DNA of 9,375 nt from Solirubrobacterales bacterium (GTDB taxonomy: Bacteria > Actinomycetota > Thermoleophilia > Solirubrobacterales > Solirubrobacteraceae): contig JACCYI010000254.1 in assembly GCA_013696535.1 (NCBI GenBank), positions 1 through 9,375 on the forward strand, given 5' to 3'. Each line of letters begins with the position of its first letter. Position 1 is the first letter of the stretch. The notes under the pieces were generated by a model, which was not told the origin of the DNA, did no database searches, and worked only from the letters and a program-made list of their open reading frames with translations. Positions 1 to 7,283 of the stretch are shown here, one piece after another. The position numbers and the translations under genes are program-made.

Positions 1-92
1 AGGCTCCAGAACCGTCGGCGCCACGGGTGGCTGACGCCGGGGAGATTCCCGAGGCTCCAGAACCGTCGGCGCCGCGGGTGGCTGACGCCGGG
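1..92 (+). repeat. 51-bp tandem repeat, one full copy and a 41-bp partial copy
   Basis: Positions 1-41 and 52-92 are identical except for A at 23 versus G at 74; the period is 51 bp, or 17 codons. In the grpE frame each copy encodes [13 protein letters not shown], and the difference changes CCA to CCG (both Pro). In the other two forward frames it would change the amino acid. The array may continue left of the window. It encodes the disordered acidic tail of GrpE if that start lies upstream; otherwise it is the dnaK-grpE junction. Confidence 0.9.
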
Positions 93-650
93 AGGTTTGA
101 AGAGATGGCGGCTGAGGAGGCCGCCTCCCCTGAGAACGAAGGTGAGATCCTGCTCGAGGACGCAGAGCCGCCCGTCGAGACCGAGCCCGTCGTCGTCCCG
201 GCGGATGATCTCGTCGTGGCGCGTGAGGAGGCCGCGAAGTACCTGTCGCTCGCCCAGCGCACGCAGGCGGACTTCGAGAACTTCCGCAAGCGCGCCGCGC
301 GTGAAGCCGCGGCGGCCGCCGATCGAGGCACCAGCCGCCTGGCCAAGGAGCTCCTCCCGGCCTTGGACCACCTCGAGCTGGCGCTTCAGGCCTCCGCACA
401 AGATCCGGCCGCGGCCGAGCTGACCAAGGGGGTGCGGCTGGTGCAGGACGAGCTCGCCAAGGCGCTGGGCCGCGCCGGCATCCAGGCCTACTCACCGCAG
501 GGCGAGCGCTTCGATCCCGAGCAGCACGAGGCGATGGCCCAGCTTCCCACGGAGGGGGCGGCGACCGGCACGGTCGTCGAGGTCTACCAGCAGGGCTACC
601 GCCTCAACGGCTCCGTGCTGCGGCCCGCGCGGGTCGTCGTGGCGGCGTAG
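3..650 (+). CDS. grpE: GrpE, DnaK nucleotide-exchange factor (5' end probably outside window)
   Basis: GrpE is the cytoplasmic homodimeric nucleotide-exchange factor that releases ADP from DnaK. Counting from the GTG at 27, residues 1-62 are an acidic, Pro/Ala-rich tail. Residues about 63-110 form the long helix that dimerises in GrpE, with FENFRKR at 83-89. The C-terminal beta domain carries FDPEQHEAM (162-170) and [14 protein letters not shown] (190-203), both typical GrpE signatures. The frame stays open to the left edge, so the GTG at 27 need not be the true start. The alternative is ATG 105, which has GGGAGG nine bases upstream and would give 181 residues. I kept the open frame because the upstream repeat is in phase and its one difference is synonymous in this frame. 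dnaJ follows after 14 bases and dnaK is expected upstream. Identity is secure; the N-terminus is not. Confidence 0.93.
   Translation, partial: APEPSAPRVADAGEIPEAPEPSAPRVADAGRFEEMAAEEAASPENEGEILLEDAEPPVETEPVVVPADDLVVAREEAAKYLSLAQRTQADFENFRKRAAREAAAAADRGTSRLAKELLPALDHLELALQASAQDPAAAELTKGVRLVQDELAKALGRAGIQAYSPQGERFDPEQHEAMAQLPTEGAATGTVVEVYQQGYRLNGSVLRPARVVVAA
90..95 (+). promoter_or_regulatory. Candidate Shine-Dalgarno for an internal grpE start (ATG 105)
   Basis: GGGAGG lies nine bases before ATG 105, which is in frame with the GrpE body. It forms at the point where the second repeat copy breaks off. It is the only good SD-ATG pair for grpE inside the window, and the main argument for a 181-residue GrpE that excludes the repeat. 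Confidence 0.35.
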
Positions 651-664
651 GGGAGAAGCACGGC

Positions 665-1807
665 GTGCCCTCGCGCAACACGGATTACTACAAGGTCCTG
701 GGAGTGGACAAGAAGGCTTCCCAGGACGACATCAAGAAGGCCTATCGCAAGCTGGCCCGACAGCACCATCCCGACCTCCACCCGGGTGACAAGGCGGCTG
801 AGGAGAAGTTCAAGCGGATCTCCGAGGCTCACGACGTACTGTCGGACGCCGACAAGCGCAAGGCCTACGACCGCGGTGGCTTCGCCTTCCCGGGCGGCAG
901 CCCGTTCGGAGGCAGCGGCCAGGGCAGCGGTGGCTTTGAGGCCGGGTCCTTCTCGGACATCCTGTCCGACCTGTTCGGGGGAGCGACCGAGGGTGTCCGC
1001 AACCGCGGCGGCACCCGGACCAAGCCCGCCCAGGAGAAGGGCCGTGACCTCGAGACGGAGGTCTCGCTGTCCTTCGACCAGGCGGTCGAGGGGGCGCAGG
1101 TTCCGGTGTCGGTGGCCACCCATGCGCCCTGCCCGACCTGCCGTGGCTCGGGTGCACGCCCCGGAACCCAGCCGATCGTCTGCCCGATCTGCCAGGGCCG
1201 GGGTGTGGAGTCCGAGGGCCAGGGCCTGTTCTCCATCTCGCGTCCGTGCCATCGTTGCGGTGGCTCGGGGACCGTCATCGAGACGCCCTGCCCGACCTGC
1301 GGTGGCGAGGGGCGCAAGCGCGAGCTCAAGCGCTACCGGGTCAACATCCCGGCGGGCGTCAAGGACGGGTCGCGCATCCGTTTGGCTGGCAAGGGAGAGG
1401 CGGGCATGCGCGGTGGCCTGTCCGGCGATCTCTTCGTCATCACTCGGGTCCAGCCGTCCGCCGTGTTTGAGGCCAAGGGGGACAACCTGGAGGTGGAAGT
1501 GCCCATCACCTTCGCCGAAGCCAGCCGGGGGGCCGACGTGGAGGTGCCCACACTTGACGGCACCAAGCGCCTGCGGGTGGCGCCCGGCACCAAGCACGGG
1601 ACGGTGCAACGGCTGCGCGGCGAAGGTCCACCGAAGCTCGGAGCCTCGGGCCGCGGTGACATCCACTATCGCTTCGTCATCGACATTCCGAGCACGCTCT
1701 CAACGGAGCAGCGCGAAGCGGTCGACGCGCTTTCGGAGACCATGAACGGCAATCCTCGCGAGAACATGCTGCGGGCAGCCGGCGTCGGGCGCAAGGAGCC
1801 GGCCTGA
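665..1807 (+). CDS. dnaJ: DnaJ, type I Hsp40 co-chaperone
   Basis: DnaJ delivers unfolded clients to DnaK and stimulates its ATPase in the cytoplasm. The 380-residue product has the full type I layout. The J domain (about 6-72) carries the essential HPD at 35-37, followed by a Gly/Phe-rich linker (about 70-105). The zinc domain has four CxxCxGxG motifs: CPTC from 156, CPIC from 173, CHRC from 195 and CPTC from 209. The client-binding beta domains and dimerisation tail run to the end. The start is GTG 665, followed immediately by a normal J-domain N-terminus ([10 protein letters not shown]). A GGGAG at 651-655 lies nine bases upstream and directly abuts the grpE stop. The stop overlaps the hspR start by one base. 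All catalytic and zinc residues are intact. Actinobacteria often carry a second dnaJ elsewhere; linkage to hspR marks this as the DnaK-operon copy. Confidence 0.97.
   Translation: MPSRNTDYYKVLGVDKKASQDDIKKAYRKLARQHHPDLHPGDKAAEEKFKRISEAHDVLSDADKRKAYDRGGFAFPGGSPFGGSGQGSGGFEAGSFSDILSDLFGGATEGVRNRGGTRTKPAQEKGRDLETEVSLSFDQAVEGAQVPVSVATHAPCPTCRGSGARPGTQPIVCPICQGRGVESEGQGLFSISRPCHRCGGSGTVIETPCPTCGGEGRKRELKRYRVNIPAGVKDGSRIRLAGKGEAGMRGGLSGDLFVITRVQPSAVFEAKGDNLEVEVPITFAEASRGADVEVPTLDGTKRLRVAPGTKHGTVQRLRGEGPPKLGASGRGDIHYRFVIDIPSTLSTEQREAVDALSETMNGNPRENMLRAAGVGRKEPA
1793..1798 (+). promoter_or_regulatory. Shine-Dalgarno of hspR inside dnaJ
   Basis: AAGGAG lies eight bases before ATG 1807, within the last codons of dnaJ. 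Together with the TGATG overlap it fixes the hspR start and suggests translational coupling of repressor to co-chaperone. Confidence 0.75.
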
Positions 1808-2247
1808 TGGCGGCCCGAGGCACCCGGATCACGGCGACGGTGGACGTCGAGCGCGGCGTCTTCATGATCTCCGTGGCCGCGGAGCTGGCCGAGATGCACC
1901 CGCAGACCCTTCGCATGTACGAGGCCCGCGGGCTGATCCAGCCCAAGCGCTCGCCCAAGGGCACGCGGCTGTATTCCGCGGCCGACGTGGACCGTCTGCG
2001 CAGGATCCAGCAGATGACCGTCGAGCTCGGCATGAACCTCGCAGGCGTTGAGCGGGTCTTCGAGCTCGAAGGCCAGATCGCACGCATGCAGCGCAAGGTC
2101 GAGGCGCTCGAGCGCCGCGCGGCGGGACTGCAGCAGGAGATCGCCAGCCTGGAGCGAGTCAAGCAGTCTGTGAGAGCCGAGATCGTGCGCTACGAGGCGC
2201 CGGGCGTGGCGCTCGTGCCGGTGCACGTGCGCAGACGTACCCGCTGA
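1807..2247 (+). CDS. hspR: HspR, MerR-family heat-shock repressor
   Basis: HspR represses the dnaK operon in actinobacteria by binding HAIR inverted repeats, with DnaK as co-repressor; that is family knowledge. The 146-residue product has a MerR winged helix-turn-helix at about 20-75. It contains MISVAAELAEMHPQTLRMYE, the HspR-type recognition region, then RGLIQPKRSPKGTRLYS (wing) and LRRIQQMTVELGMNLAGVE. Residues about 85-120 form a heptad-rich helix (LEGQIARMQRKVEALERR) suited to dimerisation. The tail ends in a basic VRRRTR. No cysteine cluster or ligand domain is visible, unlike metal-sensing MerR proteins. It is the last gene of the chaperone block. No HAIR site was found here; the expected operator lies upstream of dnaK, outside the window. 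Confidence 0.93.
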   Translation: MAARGTRITATVDVERGVFMISVAAELAEMHPQTLRMYEARGLIQPKRSPKGTRLYSAADVDRLRRIQQMTVELGMNLAGVERVFELEGQIARMQRKVEALERRAAGLQQEIASLERVKQSVRAEIVRYEAPGVALVPVHVRRRTR

Positions 2248-2273
2248 GCCTCATCCGGTACGCCGGAAAGCGG
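2241..2273 (+). terminator. Weak hairpin after hspR, possible terminator
   Basis: TCCGG (2254-2258) pairs with CCGGA (2263-2267) around a TACG tetraloop. The outer arms CCGCT (2241-2245) and AGCGG (2269-2273) can also pair across an uneven internal loop. There is no T-run after it and the outer arm overlaps the hspR stop, so termination is uncertain. The rest of 2248-2343 shows no clear -35/-10 pair. Confidence 0.25.
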
Positions 2274-2343
2274 TGTCGGAATGGCCGCCTCCCTCACGAT
2301 CCGAGCACTAAAGGACCGTGGATGGGTTGCCGAGACCTAAGGC

Positions 2344-5004
2344 GTGGAAGCCGATCGCCAGCAGTTGGACATACCCGTCCGCGCGGTCGGTAAATGGCTG
2401 TATGCGGGTGATGGACGGGTGCTCATGCGAGGGGCCACCTACGGGACCTTCGCCGAGCACGGGGGAGGGCCGTTTCCCTCACGCGACCAGGTCCTCGCCG
2501 ATTTCGCTCAGATGAAGCAGGCCCGGATCAACACCGTGCGCACCTACACGGTTCCGCCGCGGTGGCTGCTGGATCTGGCTTGGTCGACCGGCCTGCGAGT
2601 CATGGTCGGGTTGCCGTGGGAGCAGCACCTGACGTTCCTCTCCGAGTCGGCTCGAGCCGACTCGATCGAGGCGCGTATGCGTGCCGGTGTCCGCGCGTGT
2701 GACGATCACCCGGCCGTCTCCTGCTACGCGATCGGCAACGAGATACCGGCCTCGATCGTCCGCTTCCACGGCGCGCGCAGGATCGAGCGGTTCCTCGAGC
2801 GCCTGGTGCGCGCGGTGCGGCAGGAGGCGCCTTCGGTCCTGGTGACCTACGTCAACTACCCGAGCACGGAGTACCTGGATCTCCCATTCCTCGACCTCGT
2901 GTGCTTCAACGTCTTCCTCGAGGAGGAGTCCGACTTCGAGGCCTACGTCGCCCGGCTGCAGAACCTCGCCGGAGAGCGGCCGCTGCTTCTGACCGAAGTC
3001 GGACTCGACAGCCGTCGCCATGGCGGCGAATCCCAGGCGCGAAGCGTCGCCGGTCAACTGCGAACCACCTACGAGTTGGGAGCCGCCGGCGCCTTCGTCT
3101 TCTCCTGGACCGACGAGTGGCACCGTGGCGGGTGCGACGTCGAAGACTGGGACTTCGGCCTCGTGGATCGGGATCGGCGTCCCAAGCCGGCGTTGGCCGC
3201 CGTGCAGACGGTGTTCGCCGACCCGATCGGTGCCCTGGACCGGGAATGGCCGCGGGCGACGGTCGTGGTGTGCTCATTCAACGGCGGGCCCTGGATTCGC
3301 GGCTGTCTCGATGCGCTCGCAGCGCTTGAATACCCGCACTACGACGTCGTCGTGATCGACGACGGGTCCACCGACGACACGGCCGCGATCGCCCGCGAGT
3401 TCGACGGCGTTCGCGTGATCTCTACGCCGAACGGGGGACTGTCGCGAGCCCGCAACATCGGTTTGGCCGCGGCCGACGGTGAGATCGTCGCGTACGTCGA
3501 CGACGACACCCGAGCCGAGCCGAGCTGGCTCAACCATCTGGTACTCGAGCTTCTCGCAGGCCGGCACGTCGCGGTTGGCGGCCCCAACCTCGCACCGCCC
3601 GACGACGGCCTGGTCGCCAACTCCGTCGCCGGGGCGCCGGGCGGGCCGGTCCACGTCCTGGTCACCGACCGCGAGGCGGAGCACGTACCGGGCTGCAACA
3701 TGGCCTTCCACACTTCAGCCCTGCGGTCGGCCGGGGGCTTTGACCCGGCCTTTCGCATCGCCGGTGACGACGTCGACGTCTGCTGGCGTCTGCAGGATCG
3801 AGGAGAGACGATCGGCTTCGCGGCGTCGGCGGTGGTCTGGCATCACCCCCGGCCCACCGTGCGCGGTTACCTGCGTCAGCAGCTGCACTACGGCGAGGCC
3901 GAGGCCCTGCTGGAGCGCAAGTGGCCCCAGCGCTACAACCGGCGCGGCCATGTGAGCTGGGCGGGAAGCGTCTATGGCAGCTCTCGTGCCATCGCGCGCG
4001 GGCGTCGCCGGCCCCGCATCCGCTACGGCGAGTGGGGTTCAGCGCCATTTCAGAATCGCGAGGTGACGCGGCCGGGCTGGCTTTCGTCACTCACGCTGAC
4101 GCCGGAGTGGTACCTCGGCATCGCCGCCCTCGGGATCCTCGCCGCGCTGCACGGCCTCTGGTCACCGCTGAAGCTGGCACTGCCGCTGCTGCTTCTGGCA
4201 GTTGGTGCGACGGCGCTCGAGGCGGCGCTGACAGCGGCACGATTCGACGCCACTCGAGGGCAGCGGGTGCGCTGGAGGGAGCCGCTGAGGCGCACCCTCA
4301 CGCTCGGCCTCTACATCCTCCAGCCGGCGGCGCGGCTCGCCGGTCGCCTGCACTTCGGCCTGGTCCCATGGCGGCGGCGCGGGTCGCGGACGCTTCGCGT
4401 GCCGACTCCCTGCACCCACGGCACCTGGGTCGAGCAGTGGGCGACGCCCGAGCAGCGGCTCGGCGACCTGGAGCAACAGCTCGCTGACGCTGGCGACGAC
4501 GCCCGGCGCGGTGGCCCTTACGACCGCTGGGACCTGGAAGTTCGAGGCGGCGCCTTCGGCATGGCTCGTGTTCGCGCCGGCATCGAGGAGCACGGCCGGG
4601 GCCGGCAACTGGTTCGCCTGCGAGCCTGGCCGGTGCCGTCTTCCGGGGGGACCATCTTGGCGATCTCACTCGTCGGGCTGGCGCTGAGCGCCTACAACGA
4701 CGGGGCTCGTGTAGCGGCCTTGGGGCTCGGCATGGGTGGCCTGGGACTCGCCGCCTGGTGTCTGCACGACTGTGCGGCTGCCCTCGGCGCGTTCCGACCG
4801 GCGGTACTCGAGCGTGCCTTCGCACGCAGGCACACCACCCGAGCAGCGCCCGAGACACCTGGCGAGAACGGCGAGGTCGCCTCGGCCGCGCCGCCACCCT
4901 GGCTGCTGGCTTTCAAGTCGCCGGCCGCCACCCCCGTCACCCCGTTCCCTGAGGCCGCCGACCAGCCGCGCACCGTGCCGGCGGAAACGAACAGGAGCCA
5001 GTGA
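2344..5004 (+). CDS. Glycoside hydrolase-like / GT2 glycosyltransferase fusion, membrane-anchored
   Basis: The 886-residue product has three parts. Residues about 12-300 resemble a clan GH-A TIM barrel: GNEIP places a candidate acid/base Glu at 133, LLTEVGLD a candidate nucleophile at 218, and SWTDEWHRGG closes the barrel. Residues about 305-550 are a GT2 domain with ATVVVCSFNG, the nucleotide-binding DDGSTDD (339-345), the DxD-like DDD (386-388), and GDDVDVCWRL (from 474) near the expected catalytic base. Hydrophobic segments follow at about 589-632, then a soluble part with YDRWDLEVRGG, then two more segments at about 769-815 and a polar tail. No signal peptide is visible, so both catalytic domains are predicted cytoplasmic. 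The start is GTG 2344: an in-frame stop at 2338 blocks anything earlier, and the conserved domain begins within about 15 residues. SD support is poor. The stop overlaps the exporter gene. Donor, acceptor and linkage are unknown. Confidence 0.88.
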   Translation: MEADRQQLDIPVRAVGKWLYAGDGRVLMRGATYGTFAEHGGGPFPSRDQVLADFAQMKQARINTVRTYTVPPRWLLDLAWSTGLRVMVGLPWEQHLTFLSESARADSIEARMRAGVRACDDHPAVSCYAIGNEIPASIVRFHGARRIERFLERLVRAVRQEAPSVLVTYVNYPSTEYLDLPFLDLVCFNVFLEEESDFEAYVARLQNLAGERPLLLTEVGLDSRRHGGESQARSVAGQLRTTYELGAAGAFVFSWTDEWHRGGCDVEDWDFGLVDRDRRPKPALAAVQTVFADPIGALDREWPRATVVVCSFNGGPWIRGCLDALAALEYPHYDVVVIDDGSTDDTAAIAREFDGVRVISTPNGGLSRARNIGLAAADGEIVAYVDDDTRAEPSWLNHLVLELLAGRHVAVGGPNLAPPDDGLVANSVAGAPGGPVHVLVTDREAEHVPGCNMAFHTSALRSAGGFDPAFRIAGDDVDVCWRLQDRGETIGFAASAVVWHHPRPTVRGYLRQQLHYGEAEALLERKWPQRYNRRGHVSWAGSVYGSSRAIARGRRRPRIRYGEWGSAPFQNREVTRPGWLSSLTLTPEWYLGIAALGILAALHGLWSPLKLALPLLLLAVGATALEAALTAARFDATRGQRVRWREPLRRTLTLGLYILQPAARLAGRLHFGLVPWRRRGSRTLRVPTPCTHGTWVEQWATPEQRLGDLEQQLADAGDDARRGGPYDRWDLEVRGGAFGMARVRAGIEEHGRGRQLVRLRAWPVPSSGGTILAISLVGLALSAYNDGARVAALGLGMGGLGLAAWCLHDCAAALGAFRPAVLERAFARRHTTRAAPETPGENGEVASAAPPPWLLAFKSPAATPVTPFPEAADQPRTVPAETNRSQ
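2643..2664. repeat. Perfect 22-bp palindrome inside the GH-like domain
   Basis: The two 11-base arms are exact reverse complements, centred on CTCGAG between 2653 and 2654; the left arm reads CGAGTCGGCTC. It lies over codons 100-107 of the fusion gene (ESARADS). It could fold as a hairpin in mRNA, serve as a dimeric protein site, or be chance in GC-rich codons. Confidence 0.85.
4993..4997 (+). promoter_or_regulatory. Shine-Dalgarno of the ABC exporter gene
   Basis: AGGAG lies six bases before ATG 5004 but only three before the in-frame GTG 5001. The spacing favours ATG 5004, which gives a one-base overlap (TGATG) with the stop of the preceding gene. Confidence 0.65.
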
Positions 5005-7283
5005 TGGCCCGAGTCACCAGCCGTGCCTCACGCACCGCGATGGCGATCGCGCGCCTGCCGCGCCGAAAGCGCGACGACGATCGCACCAGCACCTGGGGGT
5101 TCTTCAAGGACTTTCCGCGGGTCCTCCCGTACCTCAAGCCGCACCGCCGGCTGGCGACCGCCTCGCTCGGGTTGGTCGGCGCCTCTGCAGCGGCGACCCT
5201 GCTGTCGCCGTGGCCGCTGGCGATCCTGATCGACACCGTGCTCGGAAACAAGCCCCTGCCGTCGCTTCTCGGTTTCCTGGGCGGGCTGAGCCGGACCGAT
5301 CTGATCCTGATCGCGGTCATCGGCGGGCTGCTGGTGACCGGCTTGGAGCACGGGCTCGCGGTCGTGGACAACTACGTCAACACCAAGCTCGACCAGAACA
5401 TGGTCCTGGGGCTTCGAAGCGACATGTTCCGCCACGCGCACCGGCTCTCGCTGGCCTGGCATGACACGAAGCGCACGGGGGTCCTGATGTTCCAGGTCAA
5501 CAACCAGGCTGCCGCGGTCGGCTCGGTGACCGTCGCCATACCTCCGCTGCTTCAGAGCGTCGTGACGCTCTTCGGGATGTTCTTCATCGTCTACAAGATC
5601 GAGCCGTTCCTGGCGATGCTGTCGCTCACGGTCGTGCCCTTCATCTACTACTCGGCCGGCTACTACGCACGCCGCATCCAACCGAGGGTGATGCGCGTCA
5701 GATCACTGGAGGGCGGGTCCCTGGCGATCGTGCACGAGGCGATGGCGATGCTTCGCGTGATCATCGCCTTCGGCCGGGAGTCGCACGAGTACCAGCGCTT
5801 CCGCCGTCAGGCCGAGGAGGCCGTCGACGCCCGCGTGGCACTGACCGTACGCCAGACCGTCTTCTCGCTCGTGGTGACGATGACCACCGCGGCCGGAACC
5901 GCTCTCGTGCTCGGGTTCGGTGCCTACGGCGTGCTGCGCAAAGAGCTGTCGGCCGGCGAGCTGCTGGTGGTCATGGGCTACATCACGTCCCTCTACAAGC
6001 CGCTCGAGCAGGTCAGCAACACGGTTTCGAGCCTGCAGGAGCAGTTCCTCAGTCTTCGCGGTGCTCTCGAACTGCTCGACACGCCGCCTGAGATCGTGGA
6101 GAAGCCCGACGCGCAGGTCCTCGGGCGCTCGGCGGGCCGGATCACCTATGAAGGAGTGAGTTTCAGCTACGGCGGCCGGCGCGGCACGCTCCAGGACGTC
6201 TCGTTTGACGCCGGCGTGGGTTCGCGCGTCGCCGTCGTCGGGCCCACCGGCGCGGGAAAGAGCACGCTGCTCAACCTGCTGCCGCGCTTCTATGACCCTC
6301 AGCGCGGGTGCGTTCGACTCGATGGCGTCGACCTTCGCGAGCTGGGGCTTGCTTCGTTGCGAGCCCAGATCAGCGTCGTCGCGCAGGAGCCGTTGCTCTT
6401 CGCCGGCACGATTCTCGAGAACATCCGTTACGGAAGGCTGGAAGCCGACGACGAGGAGGTGTTCGAGGCAGCGCGCGCAGCCAACGCCGATGACTTCATC
6501 CGGGGGCTGCCCAAGGGTTATGAGACAGCCCTCGGCGAGCGGGGAGCGCAGATCTCCGGTGGCGAGCGCCAGCGGATCTCCGTGGCCCGGGCCTTCCTGA
6601 AGGACGCTCCGATCCTCATCCTCGACGAGCCGACGTCTGCCATCGACTCGCGCACGGAGGCGGTGATCCTCGAAGCCCTCGAGCGTCTCATGGAGAACCG
6701 CACGACGTTCATGGTCGCCCACCGTCTGTCGACGATCCGCGACGCCGATCTCATCCTCGTGGTCAACCACGGCAGGATCGTCGAGCGCGGAACCCACGAG
6801 GAGCTCCTCGAGAACGGCTCCCTCTATCAGGAGCTCCACGAGGCGCAGCACGGCGCGCCGCGCCGCCGGGCGGCGGCCGTCGTGTCCGCCGACGGGCTCT
6901 CCGAGCTGACGAAGGCCATCGTCGAAGGCCGTGAGTCCGGTGGCGGAGACATAGGCGGGCCGGCCCTCGCCGAGATGGCACGGGCGATGGCGAGCCGCGA
7001 TGGAGACAACGCGGCGCTCGCCGACGATGGCAAGGAGGCCGCATGGCTGCTCGTCGGCGCGACGTGGCCGCTTCTGCGCGACGGGTCGCCGGAGCGACTC
7101 AAAGAGCTGGCAGAGCGCAGCGGTGGTGCCGAGCACGGCCTCGCCGAGGCGGCCAGGATGGCGCGGCGACTGCTCGACGATCTGGGTTTGCAGGATCCGG
7201 GGAACCTGCCGCCGGAGCCGCCCGATCCTGCTGAGCCGCCGTTCTCGGCGGATGTCTCAAGAGCAACTGAGGTGGCACGATGA
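5004..7283 (+). CDS. ABC exporter half-transporter (MsbA/HepA type) with novel C-terminal extension
   Basis: This is a fused membrane plus ATPase subunit expected to work as a homodimer that exports or flips a lipid-linked or glycosylated substrate. Numbered from ATG 5004 (759 residues), a basic N-terminus precedes six likely membrane helices at about 51-80, 98-122, 180-199, 200-222, 285-311 and 318-331. The nucleotide-binding domain is complete: A-loop Tyr 389, Walker A GPTGAGKST (413-421), Q-loop Gln 461, signature SGGERQ (518-523), Walker B ILILDE with catalytic Glu 542, and H-loop His 573. The usual family end is near residue 615. About 144 further residues follow, with an Ala/Glu/Arg-rich helical part (ELAERSGGAEHGLAEAARM) and a Pro-rich tail; I do not recognise this part. 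It overlaps both neighbours (1 and 4 bases) and lies between two glycosyltransferase genes, so a saccharide substrate is inferred. A multidrug or peptide exporter is less likely in this context. Confidence 0.92.
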   Translation: MARVTSRASRTAMAIARLPRRKRDDDRTSTWGFFKDFPRVLPYLKPHRRLATASLGLVGASAAATLLSPWPLAILIDTVLGNKPLPSLLGFLGGLSRTDLILIAVIGGLLVTGLEHGLAVVDNYVNTKLDQNMVLGLRSDMFRHAHRLSLAWHDTKRTGVLMFQVNNQAAAVGSVTVAIPPLLQSVVTLFGMFFIVYKIEPFLAMLSLTVVPFIYYSAGYYARRIQPRVMRVRSLEGGSLAIVHEAMAMLRVIIAFGRESHEYQRFRRQAEEAVDARVALTVRQTVFSLVVTMTTAAGTALVLGFGAYGVLRKELSAGELLVVMGYITSLYKPLEQVSNTVSSLQEQFLSLRGALELLDTPPEIVEKPDAQVLGRSAGRITYEGVSFSYGGRRGTLQDVSFDAGVGSRVAVVGPTGAGKSTLLNLLPRFYDPQRGCVRLDGVDLRELGLASLRAQISVVAQEPLLFAGTILENIRYGRLEADDEEVFEAARAANADDFIRGLPKGYETALGERGAQISGGERQRISVARAFLKDAPILILDEPTSAIDSRTEAVILEALERLMENRTTFMVAHRLSTIRDADLILVVNHGRIVERGTHEELLENGSLYQELHEAQHGAPRRRAAAVVSADGLSELTKAIVEGRESGGGDIGGPALAEMARAMASRDGDNAALADDGKEAAWLLVGATWPLLRDGSPERLKELAERSGGAEHGLAEAARMARRLLDDLGLQDPGNLPPEPPDPAEPPFSADVSRATEVAR
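7268..7273 (+). promoter_or_regulatory. Shine-Dalgarno of the GT-B/GT2 fusion gene
   Basis: TGAGGT lies six bases before ATG 7280 and twelve before the next in-frame ATG at 7286. This favours ATG 7280, which makes an ATGA four-base overlap with the exporter stop. Confidence 0.6.

Noticed and set aside
596..1666. Long reverse-strand open frame opposite dnaJ
   Set aside because: It lies opposite a certain dnaJ, its translation shows no recognisable domain, and long antisense frames are routine in GC-rich genes.
2303..2311. GAGCACTAA resembling half of a CIRCE element (GAGTGCTAA)
   Set aside because: Only seven of nine bases match and no matching left half lies nine bases upstream; HspR organisms use HAIR for this operon.
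1..2343. Search for a HAIR operator (CTTGAGT-N7-ACTCAAG) near the chaperone genes
   Set aside because: No such inverted repeat was found; only isolated CTCAAG pieces occur within coding sequence. The operator is expected upstream of dnaK.
2318..2515. 65-codon forward frame starting at GTG 2318
   Set aside because: It overlaps the conserved N-terminus of the GH/GT2 protein out of frame, its SD would be only two bases from the start, and the product shows no domain.
5703..7136. Long reverse-strand open frame opposite the ABC exporter
   Set aside because: The + strand carries a complete ABC ATPase with all motifs; the antisense product is low-complexity and unrecognisable.
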